Part shown: positions 50,293-60,521 of the stretch, one piece after another
Numbering within the stretch: the first letter of the stretch is position 1
How the letters are laid out: every line of letters starts with the position of its first letter
DNA from: an uncultured Bacillota bacterium
Lineage (GTDB): Bacteria; Bacillota; Clostridia; Oscillospirales; Oscillospiraceae
NCBI GenBank assembly: GCA_947426945.1
Contig: CANEFX010000012.1
Span: 16,987-80,986, forward strand
DNA length: 64,000 bases
Direction of reading: 5' to 3'
Translations under genes and position numbers: made by a program
Notes under the pieces: model-generated
Told to the model about the DNA's origin: nothing
Database searches by the model: none
What the model saw: only the letters and a program-made list of their open reading frames with translations

Positions 50293-50766
50293 TCATTCCA
50301 CCGCTTTTTTTGCGGCCTCCAGGTCATTGGCCACCGCCAGCAGGAGGGTCTCCCCCCGCCGGTCCACCAGGGCCTCCTCCAGCTTGGGAATCTCGGCGGG
50401 GCGGTAATCGGTGTTGGCGTCAATCTGGCTCTGTATGTAATCCTTCAGAGCTCTCTCCGCCGCCTCGGCCTCGTCAGCGCCGGCAAACACCAGCACCGCC
50501 CCTTCCTCGCAGGTGGCGCCGGCGGAGCGCAGCACGGCGCAGTCCTTCAGGTCCTCCCGCTCCAGGCCGCAGTCAGCCAGCTTATACAGCAGAAAGGCGG
50601 TGTCGCCGTCCAGCTCCTCCAGCTCCTCGGAGAAGGCTCCGGCATCCGCCATGGCCTTTACGTGAGAAGTCCCGTACAGGGGCGGCGCATCATTCTGTTC
50701 CCTGCCGCAGGCGGTCAGCCCCAGAGACAGCGCCAGGGCCAGCGTAAACGTCAGCAGTTTTTTCAT
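50293..50766 (-). CDS. DUF4358 lipoprotein
   Basis: 157 residues. Signal MKKLLTFTLALALSLGLTAC with lipid Cys20. The body (TCEEGAVLVFAGADEAEAAE, then ALKDYIQSQIDANTDYRPAE and GETLLLAVANDLEAAKKAVE) is DUF4358, common in clostridia with unknown role, often next to an SGNH hydrolase as here. ATGA overlap with that upstream gene shows coupling. The rest of the operon downstream is decayed. Confidence 0.87.
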   Translation of the reverse strand: MKKLLTFTLALALSLGLTACGREQNDAPPLYGTSHVKAMADAGAFSEELEELDGDTAFLLYKLADCGLEREDLKDCAVLRSAGATCEEGAVLVFAGADEAEAAERALKDYIQSQIDANTDYRPAEIPKLEEALVDRRGETLLLAVANDLEAAKKAVE

Positions 50767-51740
50767 CCTTGCACACTTCCATCCTCAGTTGATATGTCCG
50801 GCTCCGCCGCTCCAGGCAGTCCGTCCGGATACAACTCGTCAAACTCTACCGTGTGAGTTTTCAGATACTCCAGCCACCGCTTGCAGGCGTCCTTCACCAG
50901 ATGAACGCCGTCCCGGCTGACCCCCTCGGGCAGGGCGCCGTTCTCGTCGGCAAACTCCGTATACAGGTCCAGATATACCACCTGCTTCTCCTCCGCCGCC
51001 TGCCGCATCAGATCGTTGTACACCCGCAGATGTTCATTGGTCAGGTTGTATTTATTGCCGTTGTACTCCTCGATCTGCTGCTCATTCAGGGGAATCAGCC
51101 CCTGAATATAGATGACCGCATTGGGCTGGACCTTGCGAATCTCATCAATGGCAGCACAGTAGCTGTTATAAAAGCCCTTGTCGTTGTGGATACCCAGCTC
51201 ATTCACTCCAAGAGAGAGATAAACCTTGCCGTACTCCTCCAGGGCCAGCGCCTCCAGCAGGGTATATTTTTTTCCGTCAATCTTCAGCGCTTTCTTCTCC
51301 GCCAGCTTGAAGATGGACAACCCGTTGGAGGTCAGGTTCCTGCCGGTACCGATACCGCTGTATAACATCAAACCGTCGGTACGGGAGTCACCCACAAAGG
51401 CCGCGTCATCAAAGTAGCCGTTCTCCACCGCCTCCCGTTGGGGAACAGGCTGAGAAAAGTCATAGGGGACGGCCTCCGGCGGGTCTACAGCCACGTCCGG
51501 CGGAGGCTGGGCGCTGCCGGAGGAGGAACCCATACTGGAAATAGCAGAATCAATCTCAGAGGAGGAGGTCCCCATCGGGGGCTCACTGCTCTGGCCGCCG
51601 GGCCCCTGGGGCGTGCCCCCCGCCCGAATGGAGAATACCACCGTCATGATCAGGGCCAGCACCGCAGCAGCCCCGACAGCCCAGAGCAGGATGTTCCGCC
51701 CGTTCTGTAAAACGTGTTTTCCCCGGTAATTCCCTGACAT
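50763..51740 (-). CDS. Membrane-anchored SGNH/GDSL hydrolase
   Basis: 325 residues. Membrane anchor at about 20-42 (LLWAVGAAAVLALIMTVVFS), Ser/Pro-rich linker (43-95), SGNH domain to the end: block I FVGDSRTDG (Ser nucleophile), Gly/Asn in LSLGVNELGIH, catalytic DGVH near residue 283. Such exported enzymes often deacetylate or acylate wall polysaccharides (inference). The ribosome site is ideal: AGGAGGTGA eight bases from the ATG. Confidence 0.88.
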   Translation of the reverse strand: MSGNYRGKHVLQNGRNILLWAVGAAAVLALIMTVVFSIRAGGTPQGPGGQSSEPPMGTSSSEIDSAISSMGSSSGSAQPPPDVAVDPPEAVPYDFSQPVPQREAVENGYFDDAAFVGDSRTDGLMLYSGIGTGRNLTSNGLSIFKLAEKKALKIDGKKYTLLEALALEEYGKVYLSLGVNELGIHNDKGFYNSYCAAIDEIRKVQPNAVIYIQGLIPLNEQQIEEYNGNKYNLTNEHLRVYNDLMRQAAEEKQVVYLDLYTEFADENGALPEGVSRDGVHLVKDACKRWLEYLKTHTVEFDELYPDGLPGAAEPDISTEDGSVQG

Positions 51741-51883
51741 GAAAGCTCACCTCCTCCCCGCAGTTTCTGTCGAAATCTTTCCTAATCAGGATAGCACATT
51801 TCGGATAAATTTCAAGTGACAAAATCGTTACAATTCCCCCTCAATTTGGCTGATTTCTTGTAACAGAATCGAGATACAGCGAA

Positions 51884-51909
51884 CCCCCGGCCTTCAAAAA
51901 GGCCGGGGG
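51884..51909. terminator. GC-rich hairpin between SGNH promoter region and degV
   Basis: CCCCCGGCC and GGCCGGGGG around TTCAAAAA. On the minus strand it follows degV. Confidence 0.6.
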
Positions 51910-51923
51910 CCGCGGATATGCTG

Positions 51924-52817
51924 TCAGGCCCGGCGCAGCAGACCCACGCCGATAGGGGTGGGTCCGGTGTGGACCCCGATAGTCACTCCGATCTGATAGG
52001 GGTGCCTGACTTCCGGCCGGTCACAGCCCAGGGCCAGCAGTCCCTGATATATCTCCTGGGCGAACACCCGGTGCTCCTCCCCATCCAGGCCGAAGCCGGT
52101 GGCCACCCGCCAGTCCGTCAGGTCAATCTTTTCCCGCTGCAGATAGCGGAAAAACAGCTCCCGCACCTTGATTAGCGACTTCTTTCTCCCCTGGGCAATT
52201 CCGTCGGAGATCAACTCCGCGTCCTTATAACCGATAAGGGGCTTCACCTTCAGCAGGGTCCCGGTGGCCGCCGCGGCACGGCCGATCCGACCGCCGCGCC
52301 GCAGGTACTCCAGGTCGCTGGTCGTGAAGAAAATGCGTCCGGTGGAGCGAATCGCCTTCAATCGCTCCACCGCCTCCTCCAAAGTGCAGCCCGCGTCCCG
52401 CAGGGCGGCCGCCTCCATCACAAACAGCCCCTGGAGCACTGTGGCAAGGGTCGAATCCATCACCTCCACCCGGGCCTGGGGATACTCCTCCCGCAGCTCC
52501 TCCGCAGCGTTGAGCGCCGACTGGTAAGAGCCGCTGAACCGGGCGTTAAGGCAAATGCACAGGATGGGCAGGCCCCGAGCCGCCGCAGGGCGGAAGGCCT
52601 CCAGATAGTCGTCCATGGTGGGCATGGAGGTTTTAGGAAATACGCCGGGCGCATCCGCCATCCGCCGGTAAAACTCCCGGGTGGAGATATCCTGCTCCTC
52701 CCGGTAATAGGTCTCGTCCCCAATGGCCACATAGAAGGACACCATAGATACGCCCAGATGCTCCGTCTCCTCCCGTCCCAAATCACAGGAACTGTCACTG
52801 ACAATATGGAATTTCAT
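51924..52817 (-). CDS. DegV family fatty-acid-binding protein
   Basis: 297 residues. N-terminal FHIVSDSSCDLGREE, the TSMPTMDDYLEAFRPAAARG segment, CLNARFSGSYQSALNAAEEL and DLEYLRRGGRIGRAAA are all DegV marks. DegV/FakB proteins present fatty acids to the FakA kinase for phospholipid synthesis; the kinase is not in this window. AAGGAG precedes ATG 52817; the longer reading includes the promoter. Confidence 0.92.
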   Translation of the reverse strand: MKFHIVSDSSCDLGREETEHLGVSMVSFYVAIGDETYYREEQDISTREFYRRMADAPGVFPKTSMPTMDDYLEAFRPAAARGLPILCICLNARFSGSYQSALNAAEELREEYPQARVEVMDSTLATVLQGLFVMEAAALRDAGCTLEEAVERLKAIRSTGRIFFTTSDLEYLRRGGRIGRAAAATGTLLKVKPLIGYKDAELISDGIAQGRKKSLIKVRELFFRYLQREKIDLTDWRVATGFGLDGEEHRVFAQEIYQGLLALGCDRPEVRHPYQIGVTIGVHTGPTPIGVGLLRRA

Positions 52818-52908
52818 ATTTTCTCCTTTAGTTTTTTGGCCCTTCTCTCCCCAAAGGGCCGTGACCGGGCCGCGCCCGGTGGCACACGGGTAATGGGTAT
52901 TATTATCA

Positions 52909-52937
52909 ATTATATAACAGATTTCCAAAAAACTCAA
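52909..52937 (-). promoter_or_regulatory. degV promoter
   Basis: Minus-strand TTGAGT (52932-52937), 17-bp spacer, TATAAT (52909-52914). Confidence 0.65.
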
Positions 52938-52953
52938 CTGCTTTTTGGAATAT

Positions 52954-54282
52954 TTACGCTTGACTCCCATTTTCCGCCTTTTCCCGCCCTGGAGACCGGA
53001 GCCAGCACCACAGGGGGAGAAGATATAAGTAGAAGGACAGGGGCAGGGCCTCTATCCCCGCCTCCAGCGCCGTCAGGGGGACACTGGCCGCTATGGCCCA
53101 AGGCACCAGCCCGGCCAGGTTGACAGTGGAGTTGCCGATGTTCTCCGCCAGCTCCATGGCAGGCAGTCCCCGCCTGCGGTACTCCTCTCCCAGCAGCTGG
53201 GCGTTCATCACAATGGCCACTGTCTGATTGCAGAACAGCGCACAGCACCCGAAAGAGGCCGCTACATGGACTCCGAACAGGCCGAAGCGCTCCACCAGCC
53301 TCCCCATCCGATCGGTCACCGGGGTGAGCAGGCCGGTACCGCTGAACATCCCGGAATAGGCGCAGGACAAAACCACGATCACCACCACCCCGGCCATAGA
53401 GATCAACCCGCCCCCGGACATCAGCTCTGCCAGGACGGGCAGGGCGGGCCGGTAGCCCAGTACACAGGCCCGGAGCAGCTCCCCTGCCGGGATATGCTGG
53501 ATCAGCAGAGCGCACCCGGCCGACAGCACACAGCTCACCGCAATGGAGGCTATGGCGCTCACTTTCAGCCAGGGTAGGATCAGCAGGGCGGCGGCGGGCA
53601 GGGCGGTGTGCCAGGTAAGGGAAAAGCCCTCCTCCAGGGCGGAGATAACCTGGGCGTCCACCTCCCGAATCGGATACAGGACAGAGAGCACCCCATAGAG
53701 AATCAGGGTGAGGAGCAGCGGAACGGGGGTGGTCCGCCACATCCGCATCTGGAAGTCGTGCTGATCCACCCCGGTCACCGCCGACACCAGCGTCACCGAG
53801 GAGGAAGCCGGAGACAGCCGCTCTCCAAAATAGATTCCCGACATAATAGCTCCCGCCGTCACCGCCAGATTAGCTCCTCCCCCGCGTGCGATAGTCATCA
53901 GGATAATCCCCGCCGTCCCCGCCACGCCAAAGGAGCTTCCGAAAGCCAGGCTGAACACTGCGGACAGTCCGAAGGCCACCAGTACAAAGGTGCTGGGCGT
54001 GATAATCCGGACGCCGCACCAGACAAAGAAAGCCACCGTCCCCCCTGCCCGCCACAGGGCGGTGAGCAAACCCAGCAGCAGCAGGATGCGGATCACCTTC
54101 ACAGAGGTGGTCATCCCTTCCACCGCCATCTTCAGCAGCGCGGGAGCCGAGGTCCCCCGGCGCACCCCTACCATAAAAAAACAGACAAAGCCCGCCAGCA
54201 GAGCCCAGGCCAGAGAGTATCCTCCCGCCATACACCCAGCCACACAGGCTAAAAACACCCCAAGGGCCGCCAATAAATCCAT
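52954..54282 (-). CDS. NhaC family antiporter-like protein
   Basis: 442 residues, about eleven helices. GIYFGERLSPASSSVTLVSA, GVRRGTSAPALLKMAVEGMT and the late LAENIGNSTVNLAGLVPWAI mark the NhaC family. It is clearly different from the 35299 copy, so it is not a recent duplicate. ATG 54282 has AGGAG eight bases upstream. Monocistronic or followed by degV (gap about 135 bases with a degV promoter). Confidence 0.85.
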   Translation of the reverse strand: MDLLAALGVFLACVAGCMAGGYSLAWALLAGFVCFFMVGVRRGTSAPALLKMAVEGMTTSVKVIRILLLLGLLTALWRAGGTVAFFVWCGVRIITPSTFVLVAFGLSAVFSLAFGSSFGVAGTAGIILMTIARGGGANLAVTAGAIMSGIYFGERLSPASSSVTLVSAVTGVDQHDFQMRMWRTTPVPLLLTLILYGVLSVLYPIREVDAQVISALEEGFSLTWHTALPAAALLILPWLKVSAIASIAVSCVLSAGCALLIQHIPAGELLRACVLGYRPALPVLAELMSGGGLISMAGVVVIVVLSCAYSGMFSGTGLLTPVTDRMGRLVERFGLFGVHVAASFGCCALFCNQTVAIVMNAQLLGEEYRRRGLPAMELAENIGNSTVNLAGLVPWAIAASVPLTALEAGIEALPLSFYLYLLPLWCWLRSPGREKAENGSQA

Positions 54283-54420
54283 GCCGCTCTCTCCTAAACT
54301 CAATCTATGGGGGATTGTATCACTTCCCTCCCGGTTTGTCATCTTCTTTTCATCCGCTTCCTTTTTACCTTTCGTGTTGCCAATGCCCAACTTTCATAGT
54401 TCTTCGTTATAATACACAAG

Positions 54421-54945
54421 CTAAAACATCTGTATCAATGAATCAATTGGATAAGTGCCGTCAATCAAAAAGTAGTCTACACCATATTGCCGGCACATTT
54501 TTAAAATTTTCGCATTATCATGAATTAAGGACTCCATTGTACAGTCTGAATCATCACACCTCGCTTCTACTGTGCAAGCGTTCGTCTGTATATCGTGATA
54601 ATTGCGCCGTATGTACGATTCACTCATTACCAGGCAACGGTATTTGATATATCGAATATAATTTTCTCCAAAATCTTCCGCCCAATTAAAAGGAATGTAG
54701 CAGCCCTCAATGATAAGATTTTGTTGGTTTTCAATTGCGGTTTTTATTATTTCTCTTATGATAGGCCATAAATAAGACGTTAATGCTGTATCATCACTCA
54801 TCGGAGTAAGCATTGTATTTTTGCTCCGGATCAGTCCCATTTTCAGATGGTCAATCGAAAGATATGGGTATTTATATTTTTCAAGAAGTCTTTGCGCCAG
54901 TGCGGTTTTCCCTGTATGCGATGCTCCTGCTATCAATAAAATCAT
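54421..54945 (-). CDS. AT-rich P-loop kinase-like protein
   Basis: 174 residues. Walker A GASHTGKTALAQRL at 7-20 and YLSIDHLKMGLIRSK follow the pattern of small adenylate-kinase-like or zeta-toxin-like P-loop phosphotransferases; IIEGCYIPF contributes a second strand. No antitoxin or partner gene is adjacent. Its base composition is far more AT-rich than the flanking genes (as with the first gene of the window), pointing to recent transfer. The substrate is unknown. Confidence 0.75.
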   Translation of the reverse strand: MILLIAGASHTGKTALAQRLLEKYKYPYLSIDHLKMGLIRSKNTMLTPMSDDTALTSYLWPIIREIIKTAIENQQNLIIEGCYIPFNWAEDFGENYIRYIKYRCLVMSESYIRRNYHDIQTNACTVEARCDDSDCTMESLIHDNAKILKMCRQYGVDYFLIDGTYPIDSLIQMF

Positions 54946-55130
54946 ACTGCTCCCTCTCCAAAAATTTTTATCACATTCTTATCTTACCATATCACTGTAT
55001 TTGCTGCAATTGTCGGAGTTCTCTGTCAGCAACACGAAAGGTAAAAGGGATTCATCCGGTTCCCTCTTTTCTTTTTCTTTCGCCTGTGTTATACTATAAA
55101 ATAAATTTGTATGTAAAGGCTGGGAACTTT

Positions 55131-55640
55131 TTGGATAACGTCACCCTAATTGGTATGCCGGGCTCCGGAAAAAGCACCGTGGGCGTATTACTGGCCAAGC
55201 TGCTGGGCTTTCAATTTCTGGATGTGGACCTGCTCATTCAGGAGCGGGAGGGGGCCCTGCTCCAGGAAATTCTGGACAGCCGGGGCACGGCGGCCTTTCT
55301 TGACGTGGAGGAGGCGGCGGTGCTCAGTTTGAACTGCCGCCGCACGGTTATCGCCCCCGGAGGCAGCGCCGTGTGCCGGGAGGGGGCGGCCCTCCATCTC
55401 AAACGGATGGGCCCTGTGGTTTATCTCCGGGTCCCCCTGAAGGAACTGGAGCGGCGGGTCCAGAATCTCTCCACCCGGGGAATCGCCATGGAGCCGGGTC
55501 AAACCCTCGCTGACGTAATGGCCTACCGGGAACCCCTTTACCGCAAATATGCCGACCTGACAGTGGACTGTTCCCCGGGACAGGAGCTGCTCCAGACCGC
55601 CCGGCTGGTTACAGATCAACTGCGGGCCTACGGCAGATAA
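55131..55640 (+). CDS. aroK: Shikimate kinase
   Basis: 169 residues from TTG 55131 (weak GGGA upstream; no ATG in a sensible place). P-loop [11 protein letters not shown] (8-18), shikimate-binding Asp in FLDVDLLIQ and the Gly pair in VIAPGGSAV, then lid [12 protein letters not shown] and terminal [15 protein letters not shown]. Phosphorylates shikimate in aromatic amino-acid synthesis. No other aro genes adjoin it. Confidence 0.9.
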   Translation: MDNVTLIGMPGSGKSTVGVLLAKLLGFQFLDVDLLIQEREGALLQEILDSRGTAAFLDVEEAAVLSLNCRRTVIAPGGSAVCREGAALHLKRMGPVVYLRVPLKELERRVQNLSTRGIAMEPGQTLADVMAYREPLYRKYADLTVDCSPGQELLQTARLVTDQLRAYGR

Positions 55641-55723
55641 CGCCCCAGCCCGCAGGGTACAAAAACGCGGGCCGCGCCGGAGAAGCGCTCCGGCACGAAA
55701 GAGAAAGGGAAGAATTCTATCCT

Positions 55724-57610
55724 ATGACATTTAAAGACCTGGGGCTGAACGCCCCCATTTTGAAGGCCCTGGAGGAACAGGGCTACAAACGCCCCTCTCC
55801 TATTCAGGAGAAAGCCATCCCCCCCGCCCTGGCCGGGCGGGATGTGCTGGGCTGCGCCCAGACGGGCACCGGCAAGACCTGTGCCTTCGCCACCCCTATT
55901 CTGCAGCGCCTGGAGGCCAAATCAGGTCCCAAACGCCCCATCCGGGCTCTGATCCTCACCCCTACCCGGGAACTGGCCATTCAGATCGGCGAGAGCTTCC
56001 AGGCCTACGGCAGATATCTCAAGCTGCGCCACGCTGTCATTTTCGGCGGAGTGGGGCAGAATCCTCAGGTGGACGCCCTGAAACGGGGCGTTGATATTCT
56101 GGTAGCCACCCCGGGGCGGCTGATGGACCTCCATGACCAGGGCTTTGTCTCCCTGGACGCTTTGGAGATTTTTGTCCTGGACGAGGCCGACCGGATGCTG
56201 GACATGGGCTTTATCCACGACGTGCGCAAAATTTTAAAGTGGCTGCCCCCAAAAAAGCAGACCCTGTTCTTCTCCGCCACCATGCCCCCTGAGATCACCG
56301 ATCTGGTAAACTCTCTGCTGAAAAACCCCGCCAAAGTGGCAGTGGACCCCATCTCCTCCCCCGTGGAGGTCATCCGCCAGAGGGTCTACCTGGTGGACAA
56401 GGGAAACAAGACCAATCTGCTGGCCTACCTGATGGAGGGCAAACGGGTTAAAAATGCTTTGGTGTTCACCCGCACCAAGCACGGGGCCAACAAGGTGGCT
56501 CGCGATCTGGGCAAGGCCGGCATCTCCGCCGCCGCCATCCACGGCAACAAAAGCCAGACCGCCCGCCAGCAGGCTTTGGCCGACTTCAAGGCGGGGCGCA
56601 TTCGCTGCCTGGTTGCCACTGACATCGCCGCCCGCGGGCTGGACATTGAAGAGCTGTCTCACGTGTTTAACTACAATCTGCCCGAGGTGCCCGAGACTTA
56701 TGTCCACCGCATCGGCCGCACCGGCCGGGCAGGCCGTGGGGGCGAAGCCGTCTCCTTCTGTGACTTCGGAGAGAAGCCCCTCCTCCGCGACATTGAGAAG
56801 CTTATCGGCAAAAAAGTCCCGCTGGTAGAGGATCACCCTTACCCCATGCAGATCTTCCAGGCCCCCAAGCGGGACAAGAACGGCAAGATCATCAATGAGG
56901 AGGATGCGGAGGCCCGCCAGGCCGCCCGGGAACTGCGCCGCCAGCGGGAGGAAGCCCGAAAAGCCGCGGAACTGGCCAAAGAAAAGTTTGTAAATCAATC
57001 TCAGGAACCAGTCTCCAGCCTGCCGTCCCCTGCCGGAAAGAAGCGCCGCCGGAAAAAGAGGAATTCCGCCGCCCCGGAGGAGGTCGTCCTCCGCCCCACT
57101 GTTCCCAAATGTGAGGAAGAACCGGCTTTCGACTATCTGCCCGCTCCCTCAGCGCCTCCCAAGCGGGGGGTGCGGCCCGGTTCTCTCCTAGACACTGGAG
57201 ACTCCATGCCCAACACGGAATTTCATCGGCCCAATCCTCTGGACAGCGATACCATTATGGACGCCACCGCCCGACTGCTTGCCCCTAAGAGGTCTCTGCT
57301 GTCCTCTCTCCTCCCCAGACCGGTGGAAAAACCCAAAAAGCAGGAAAAACAGCAACCCGCACCTCAAAAAGCTAAACAATCCAGGCCTAAAAGGCCCAAG
57401 GTGGAACGGAAGCCCGCAGCTCCGAAGGACCAAAAGCCTGTAAAGCAGGATGCCGCCTCCCAGCCGCCGAAACAGAAGAGTTCTTCCAAACCTCCACGCC
57501 GGGACCGACCCCGGGGCACCCCTTCTGCGCTTTCCCGTAAAAACCAGCCCAAGGACTCCACCGAACAGGCCAGCCTGATGAAACCCTACTATCTGGATAT
57601 CGAGCGGTAA
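55724..57610 (+). CDS. DEAD-box RNA helicase with long basic tail
   Basis: 628 residues. All core motifs are present: Q motif ([12 protein letters not shown]), I (AQTGTGKT), Ia (PTRELAIQ), Ib (TPGRLMD), II (DEAD), III (SAT), V ([14 protein letters not shown]) and VI ([10 protein letters not shown]). The RecA core ends near 370. The remaining 250 residues are disordered and rich in Lys, Pro and Arg, with no RRM, resembling RhlE/CshA-type tails that help RNA binding. Likely role in RNA turnover or ribosome assembly. Confidence 0.93.
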   Translation: MTFKDLGLNAPILKALEEQGYKRPSPIQEKAIPPALAGRDVLGCAQTGTGKTCAFATPILQRLEAKSGPKRPIRALILTPTRELAIQIGESFQAYGRYLKLRHAVIFGGVGQNPQVDALKRGVDILVATPGRLMDLHDQGFVSLDALEIFVLDEADRMLDMGFIHDVRKILKWLPPKKQTLFFSATMPPEITDLVNSLLKNPAKVAVDPISSPVEVIRQRVYLVDKGNKTNLLAYLMEGKRVKNALVFTRTKHGANKVARDLGKAGISAAAIHGNKSQTARQQALADFKAGRIRCLVATDIAARGLDIEELSHVFNYNLPEVPETYVHRIGRTGRAGRGGEAVSFCDFGEKPLLRDIEKLIGKKVPLVEDHPYPMQIFQAPKRDKNGKIINEEDAEARQAARELRRQREEARKAAELAKEKFVNQSQEPVSSLPSPAGKKRRRKKRNSAAPEEVVLRPTVPKCEEEPAFDYLPAPSAPPKRGVRPGSLLDTGDSMPNTEFHRPNPLDSDTIMDATARLLAPKRSLLSSLLPRPVEKPKKQEKQQPAPQKAKQSRPKRPKVERKPAAPKDQKPVKQDAASQPPKQKSSSKPPRRDRPRGTPSALSRKNQPKDSTEQASLMKPYYLDIER

Positions 57611-57665
57611 TGCGCAGGGGCTGTCTGGGGAGCCGGTCTGCCAAATAGATTCGTCTTTGTGAAAA

Positions 57666-57703
57666 CGGGCCGCCGAGGACGGCGGCCCCTGCATAAAAAT
57701 ATA
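57666..57703 (-). repeat. REP-like element R5 with AT-rich tail
   Basis: GGGCCGCC, GAGGAC, GGCGGCCC, CTGCA, then ATAAAAATATA. The palindrome family and the CATAAAAATATA tail are shared with R4. It sits directly before the CoA-transferase ribosome site. Confidence 0.65.
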
Positions 57704-57721
57704 CATATGGAGGAGATCAAT

Positions 57722-59059
57722 ATGGATTACCAAGCCCTATACCAGCAGAAGCTGACCACCCCGGAGAAGGCGGTAAAAATCGTCAACTCCGGCGATTGGG
57801 TGGATTACGGGTGGTGCACCAATCATCCTGTTGCCCTGGACAGGGCTCTGGCCGCCCGGAAGGACGAGCTCACCGACGTGAAGGTGCGCGGCGGCGTCAC
57901 CATGTGGATGCCCGAGATCGCCAAGGCCGACGACGCCGGAGATCACTTTACCTGGAACTCCTGGCACTGCAGCGGTGTGGACCGCAAGATCATCGGCAAG
58001 GGAATGGGCTTCTTCGCCCCTATGCGCTACTCCGAACTGCCCCGGTTCTACCGTGAAAATGTTTCGGTGGACGTGGCCATGATTCAGGTCACCCCCATGG
58101 ACAGCCACGGCAATTTCAGCTACGCCCTGGCCGCCTCCCACCTGGCCGATATGTTGGACAAGGCCAGGGTTATCATCGTGGAGGTAAACCGGAATATGCC
58201 ATGGGTCTACGGTTTGACAGGCTGTGAAATCAACATCGCCGACGTGGACTATGTGGTGGAGGGAGACAATCCCGCCGTGGCCCAGCTGGGCGGGGGCGGT
58301 GAGCCCACCGATGTGGACCGCGCCGTGGCCAAGCTCATTGTGGAACAGATCCCAAATGGGGCATGCCTCCAGTTGGGGATCGGCGGCATGCCCAACACTG
58401 TGGGCTCTATGATTGCCCAGTCCGATTTGAAGGACTTGGGCGTCCATACCGAGATGTACGTGGACGGCTTTGTGGACATGGCAATGGCAGGCAAGCTCAC
58501 CGGCCGGAACAAGGCCCTGGATAAAGGCCGCCAGGTTTACGCCTTTGCCGCCGGCACTCAGAAGCTCTATGATTATGTCAACCGCAATCCCGCCGTGATG
58601 GCCGCCCCGGTGGACTACACCAACGACGTGCGGGTGCTGGCCCAGCTGGATAACTTCATCTCCATCAACAACGCCATCGACATGGACCTCTTCGGCCAGA
58701 TCAACGCTGAATCCGCCGGTCTGAAGCACATCTCAGGCACCGGCGGCCAGCTGGACTTCGTTATGGGCGCTTACCTGTCCAAAGGCGGAAAGAGCTTCAT
58801 CTGTATGTCCTCCACCGTCACCGGCAAGGACGGCGCTGTGAAGAGCCGCATTGTCCCCACCCTCACCCCCGGCTCTATCGCCACTGATCCCCGGTCCTGC
58901 GTGCAGTACATCGTCACTGAGCACGGCATGATTAATCTGAAAGGCCTGTCCACCTGGGAGCGGGCCGAGGCCATTATCTCCATCGCCGACCCCCAGTTCA
59001 GAGAACAGCTTATCCAGGACGCCCAGAAAATGGGAATCTGGAGAAGGAGCAACAAGTAA
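57722..59059 (+). CDS. Acetyl-CoA hydrolase/transferase family, likely butyryl-CoA:acetate CoA-transferase
   Basis: 445 residues. Visible: [25 protein letters not shown]-type substrate region [36 protein letters not shown], catalytic Glu244 in [12 protein letters not shown], and [20 protein letters not shown]. This matches butyryl-CoA:acetate and 4-hydroxybutyrate CoA-transferases; the two cannot be separated by eye. In gut butyrate producers it would release butyrate while making acetyl-CoA. GGAGGAG seven bases before the ATG. Own terminator. Codon use suggests high expression. Confidence 0.88.
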   Translation: MDYQALYQQKLTTPEKAVKIVNSGDWVDYGWCTNHPVALDRALAARKDELTDVKVRGGVTMWMPEIAKADDAGDHFTWNSWHCSGVDRKIIGKGMGFFAPMRYSELPRFYRENVSVDVAMIQVTPMDSHGNFSYALAASHLADMLDKARVIIVEVNRNMPWVYGLTGCEINIADVDYVVEGDNPAVAQLGGGGEPTDVDRAVAKLIVEQIPNGACLQLGIGGMPNTVGSMIAQSDLKDLGVHTEMYVDGFVDMAMAGKLTGRNKALDKGRQVYAFAAGTQKLYDYVNRNPAVMAAPVDYTNDVRVLAQLDNFISINNAIDMDLFGQINAESAGLKHISGTGGQLDFVMGAYLSKGGKSFICMSSTVTGKDGAVKSRIVPTLTPGSIATDPRSCVQYIVTEHGMINLKGLSTWERAEAIISIADPQFREQLIQDAQKMGIWRRSNK

Positions 59060-59063
59060 AGTC

Positions 59064-59093
59064 AAAAATCCCGGCCTCTCGGCCGGGATTTTT
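59064..59093 (+). terminator. CoA-transferase terminator
   Basis: AAAAATCCCGGCC, TCTC, GGCCGGGATTTTT. Confidence 0.9.
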
Positions 59094-59118
59094 TATGGTT
59101 CCATTCGTTTTCAGCACC

Positions 59119-60186
59119 TTACAGCTTTCCGCGGATCAGCTCGCCCATTTTAACCGTACCTACTGAAGTCTCGCCGGACTTGGCGATATCGGCGGTACGC
59201 CAGCCCTCGTTGAGAACGGCGTCCACCGCCCTCTCAACGGCCTCGGCCTCGGCAGGCAGGTCAAAGGAGTAGCGGAACATCATAGCCACAGACAGAATAG
59301 TGGCAATGGGGTTGGCCTTATCCTGGCCGGCGATGTCGGGGGCAGAGCCGTGGATGGGCTCATACAGCCCGGGGGAGGCGTCTCCAATAGAGGCGGAGGG
59401 CAGCAGTCCAATAGAGCCGGTAATCATAGAGGCCTCGTCGGAGAGGATATCTCCGAACATGTTCTCGGTAACCACCACGTCAAACTGTCCCGGGTCTCGC
59501 ACCAGCTGCATGGCGGCGTTGTCCACCAGCACGTCCTCGTACTGCACATCGCTGTACTCCTCCGCCAGACGGTGCATCACCTGCCGCCACAGACGGGAGG
59601 TCTCCAGCACATTGGCCTTGTCCACGCTGGCCAGCTTTTTCCTCCGCAGGCGGGCCAGCTCAAATGCCCGGCGGCCGATGCGCTCAATCTCCTTCTCGGA
59701 GTAGGCCATTCGGTCAGCAGCCTCTTCCCCCCGATCCTCAGTGGTATAACGCTCCCGCTTTCCGAAATAGATGCCCCCGGTGAGCTCCCGGACGATTATC
59801 AGATCAATTCCCTCGTCATTCTTCAAAGGGCAGGATTCCGCCAGAGCAGGCCGCAGGGCGGCGGGGCGCAGGTTGGCATACAGCTCCAGGTCTTTGCGGA
59901 TAGACAGCAGAGCGGTCTCTGGGCGCCTGTCCGGATTAGTGGAATGGCCCCATTTGGGTCCTCCCACCGCTCCCAGCAGCACGGCGTCGCAGGCCTTGCA
60001 CTTCTCAGCGGTGCCGTCTGGGTAGCTCTTGCCCACCGCATCGACGGCGCAGCCGCCCATGAGAACATCCGTATATTCAAAGGTATGGCCGAACCTCTCG
60101 CCAATAGCGTCCATCACCTTGACTGCCTCTCCCACCACTTCGGGGCCAATGCCGTCGCCCTTGATGAGGGCAATTTTATAGTTCAT
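59119..60186 (-). CDS. leuB: 3-isopropylmalate dehydrogenase
   Basis: 355 residues. NAD+-dependent oxidative decarboxylation in leucine synthesis. KGDGIGPEVV start, LLGAVGGPKWGHS, RPAALRPALAESCPLKNDEG, VRELTGGIYFGKRER (with Tyr), and DILSDEASMITGSIGLLPSA are typical. It overlaps the small upstream gene by ATGA. Last gene of the leuC-x-leuD-y-leuB set. Confidence 0.96.
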   Translation of the reverse strand: MNYKIALIKGDGIGPEVVGEAVKVMDAIGERFGHTFEYTDVLMGGCAVDAVGKSYPDGTAEKCKACDAVLLGAVGGPKWGHSTNPDRRPETALLSIRKDLELYANLRPAALRPALAESCPLKNDEGIDLIIVRELTGGIYFGKRERYTTEDRGEEAADRMAYSEKEIERIGRRAFELARLRRKKLASVDKANVLETSRLWRQVMHRLAEEYSDVQYEDVLVDNAAMQLVRDPGQFDVVVTENMFGDILSDEASMITGSIGLLPSASIGDASPGLYEPIHGSAPDIAGQDKANPIATILSVAMMFRYSFDLPAEAEAVERAVDAVLNEGWRTADIAKSGETSVGTVKMGELIRGKL

Positions 60187-60521
60187 AAAACCTCTTCCTT
60201 TCCTTCCGGCCAGACCTGCCGACATTTCTCTATCTTCGCGCCTGCCTCCTCAGAGATCAGCACCATTGCAGACTGGGACAGGTCGTTGCCCATGAACTGC
60301 TCCGTCTTCAGCAGCTCCACGACCTTAGGCCACCAGAGCTCCACGTCCTCCGTCTCCAGCCAGACCGCCAGAATGTGGCCGTCCTCGTCCACATAGTCAT
60401 AGCCATCGTCGGTGACCGCACCCTCTGACCAACCCTCGATGCGGTCGGGCAGAAGGTAACGGATATCCAGATCGGGATTCACCATCTTCCGGGAATCCAT
60501 GCTAATGACGACAGCTGGCAT
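60183..60521 (-). CDS. Small unknown protein in the leu operon (between leuD and leuB)
   Basis: 112 residues, acidic, starting MPAVVISMDSRKMVNPDLDI. It contains a GYDYVDEDGHILAVWLETED stretch and a Cys near the end. I recognise no family. Its start shares a base with the leuD stop (TAATG) and its stop overlaps leuB (ATGA), so it is firmly coupled to leucine biosynthesis genes. It could be an immunity-like or ACT-like accessory, but there is no direct evidence. Confidence 0.75.
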   Translation of the reverse strand: MPAVVISMDSRKMVNPDLDIRYLLPDRIEGWSEGAVTDDGYDYVDEDGHILAVWLETEDVELWWPKVVELLKTEQFMGNDLSQSAMVLISEEAGAKIEKCRQVWPEGKEEVL

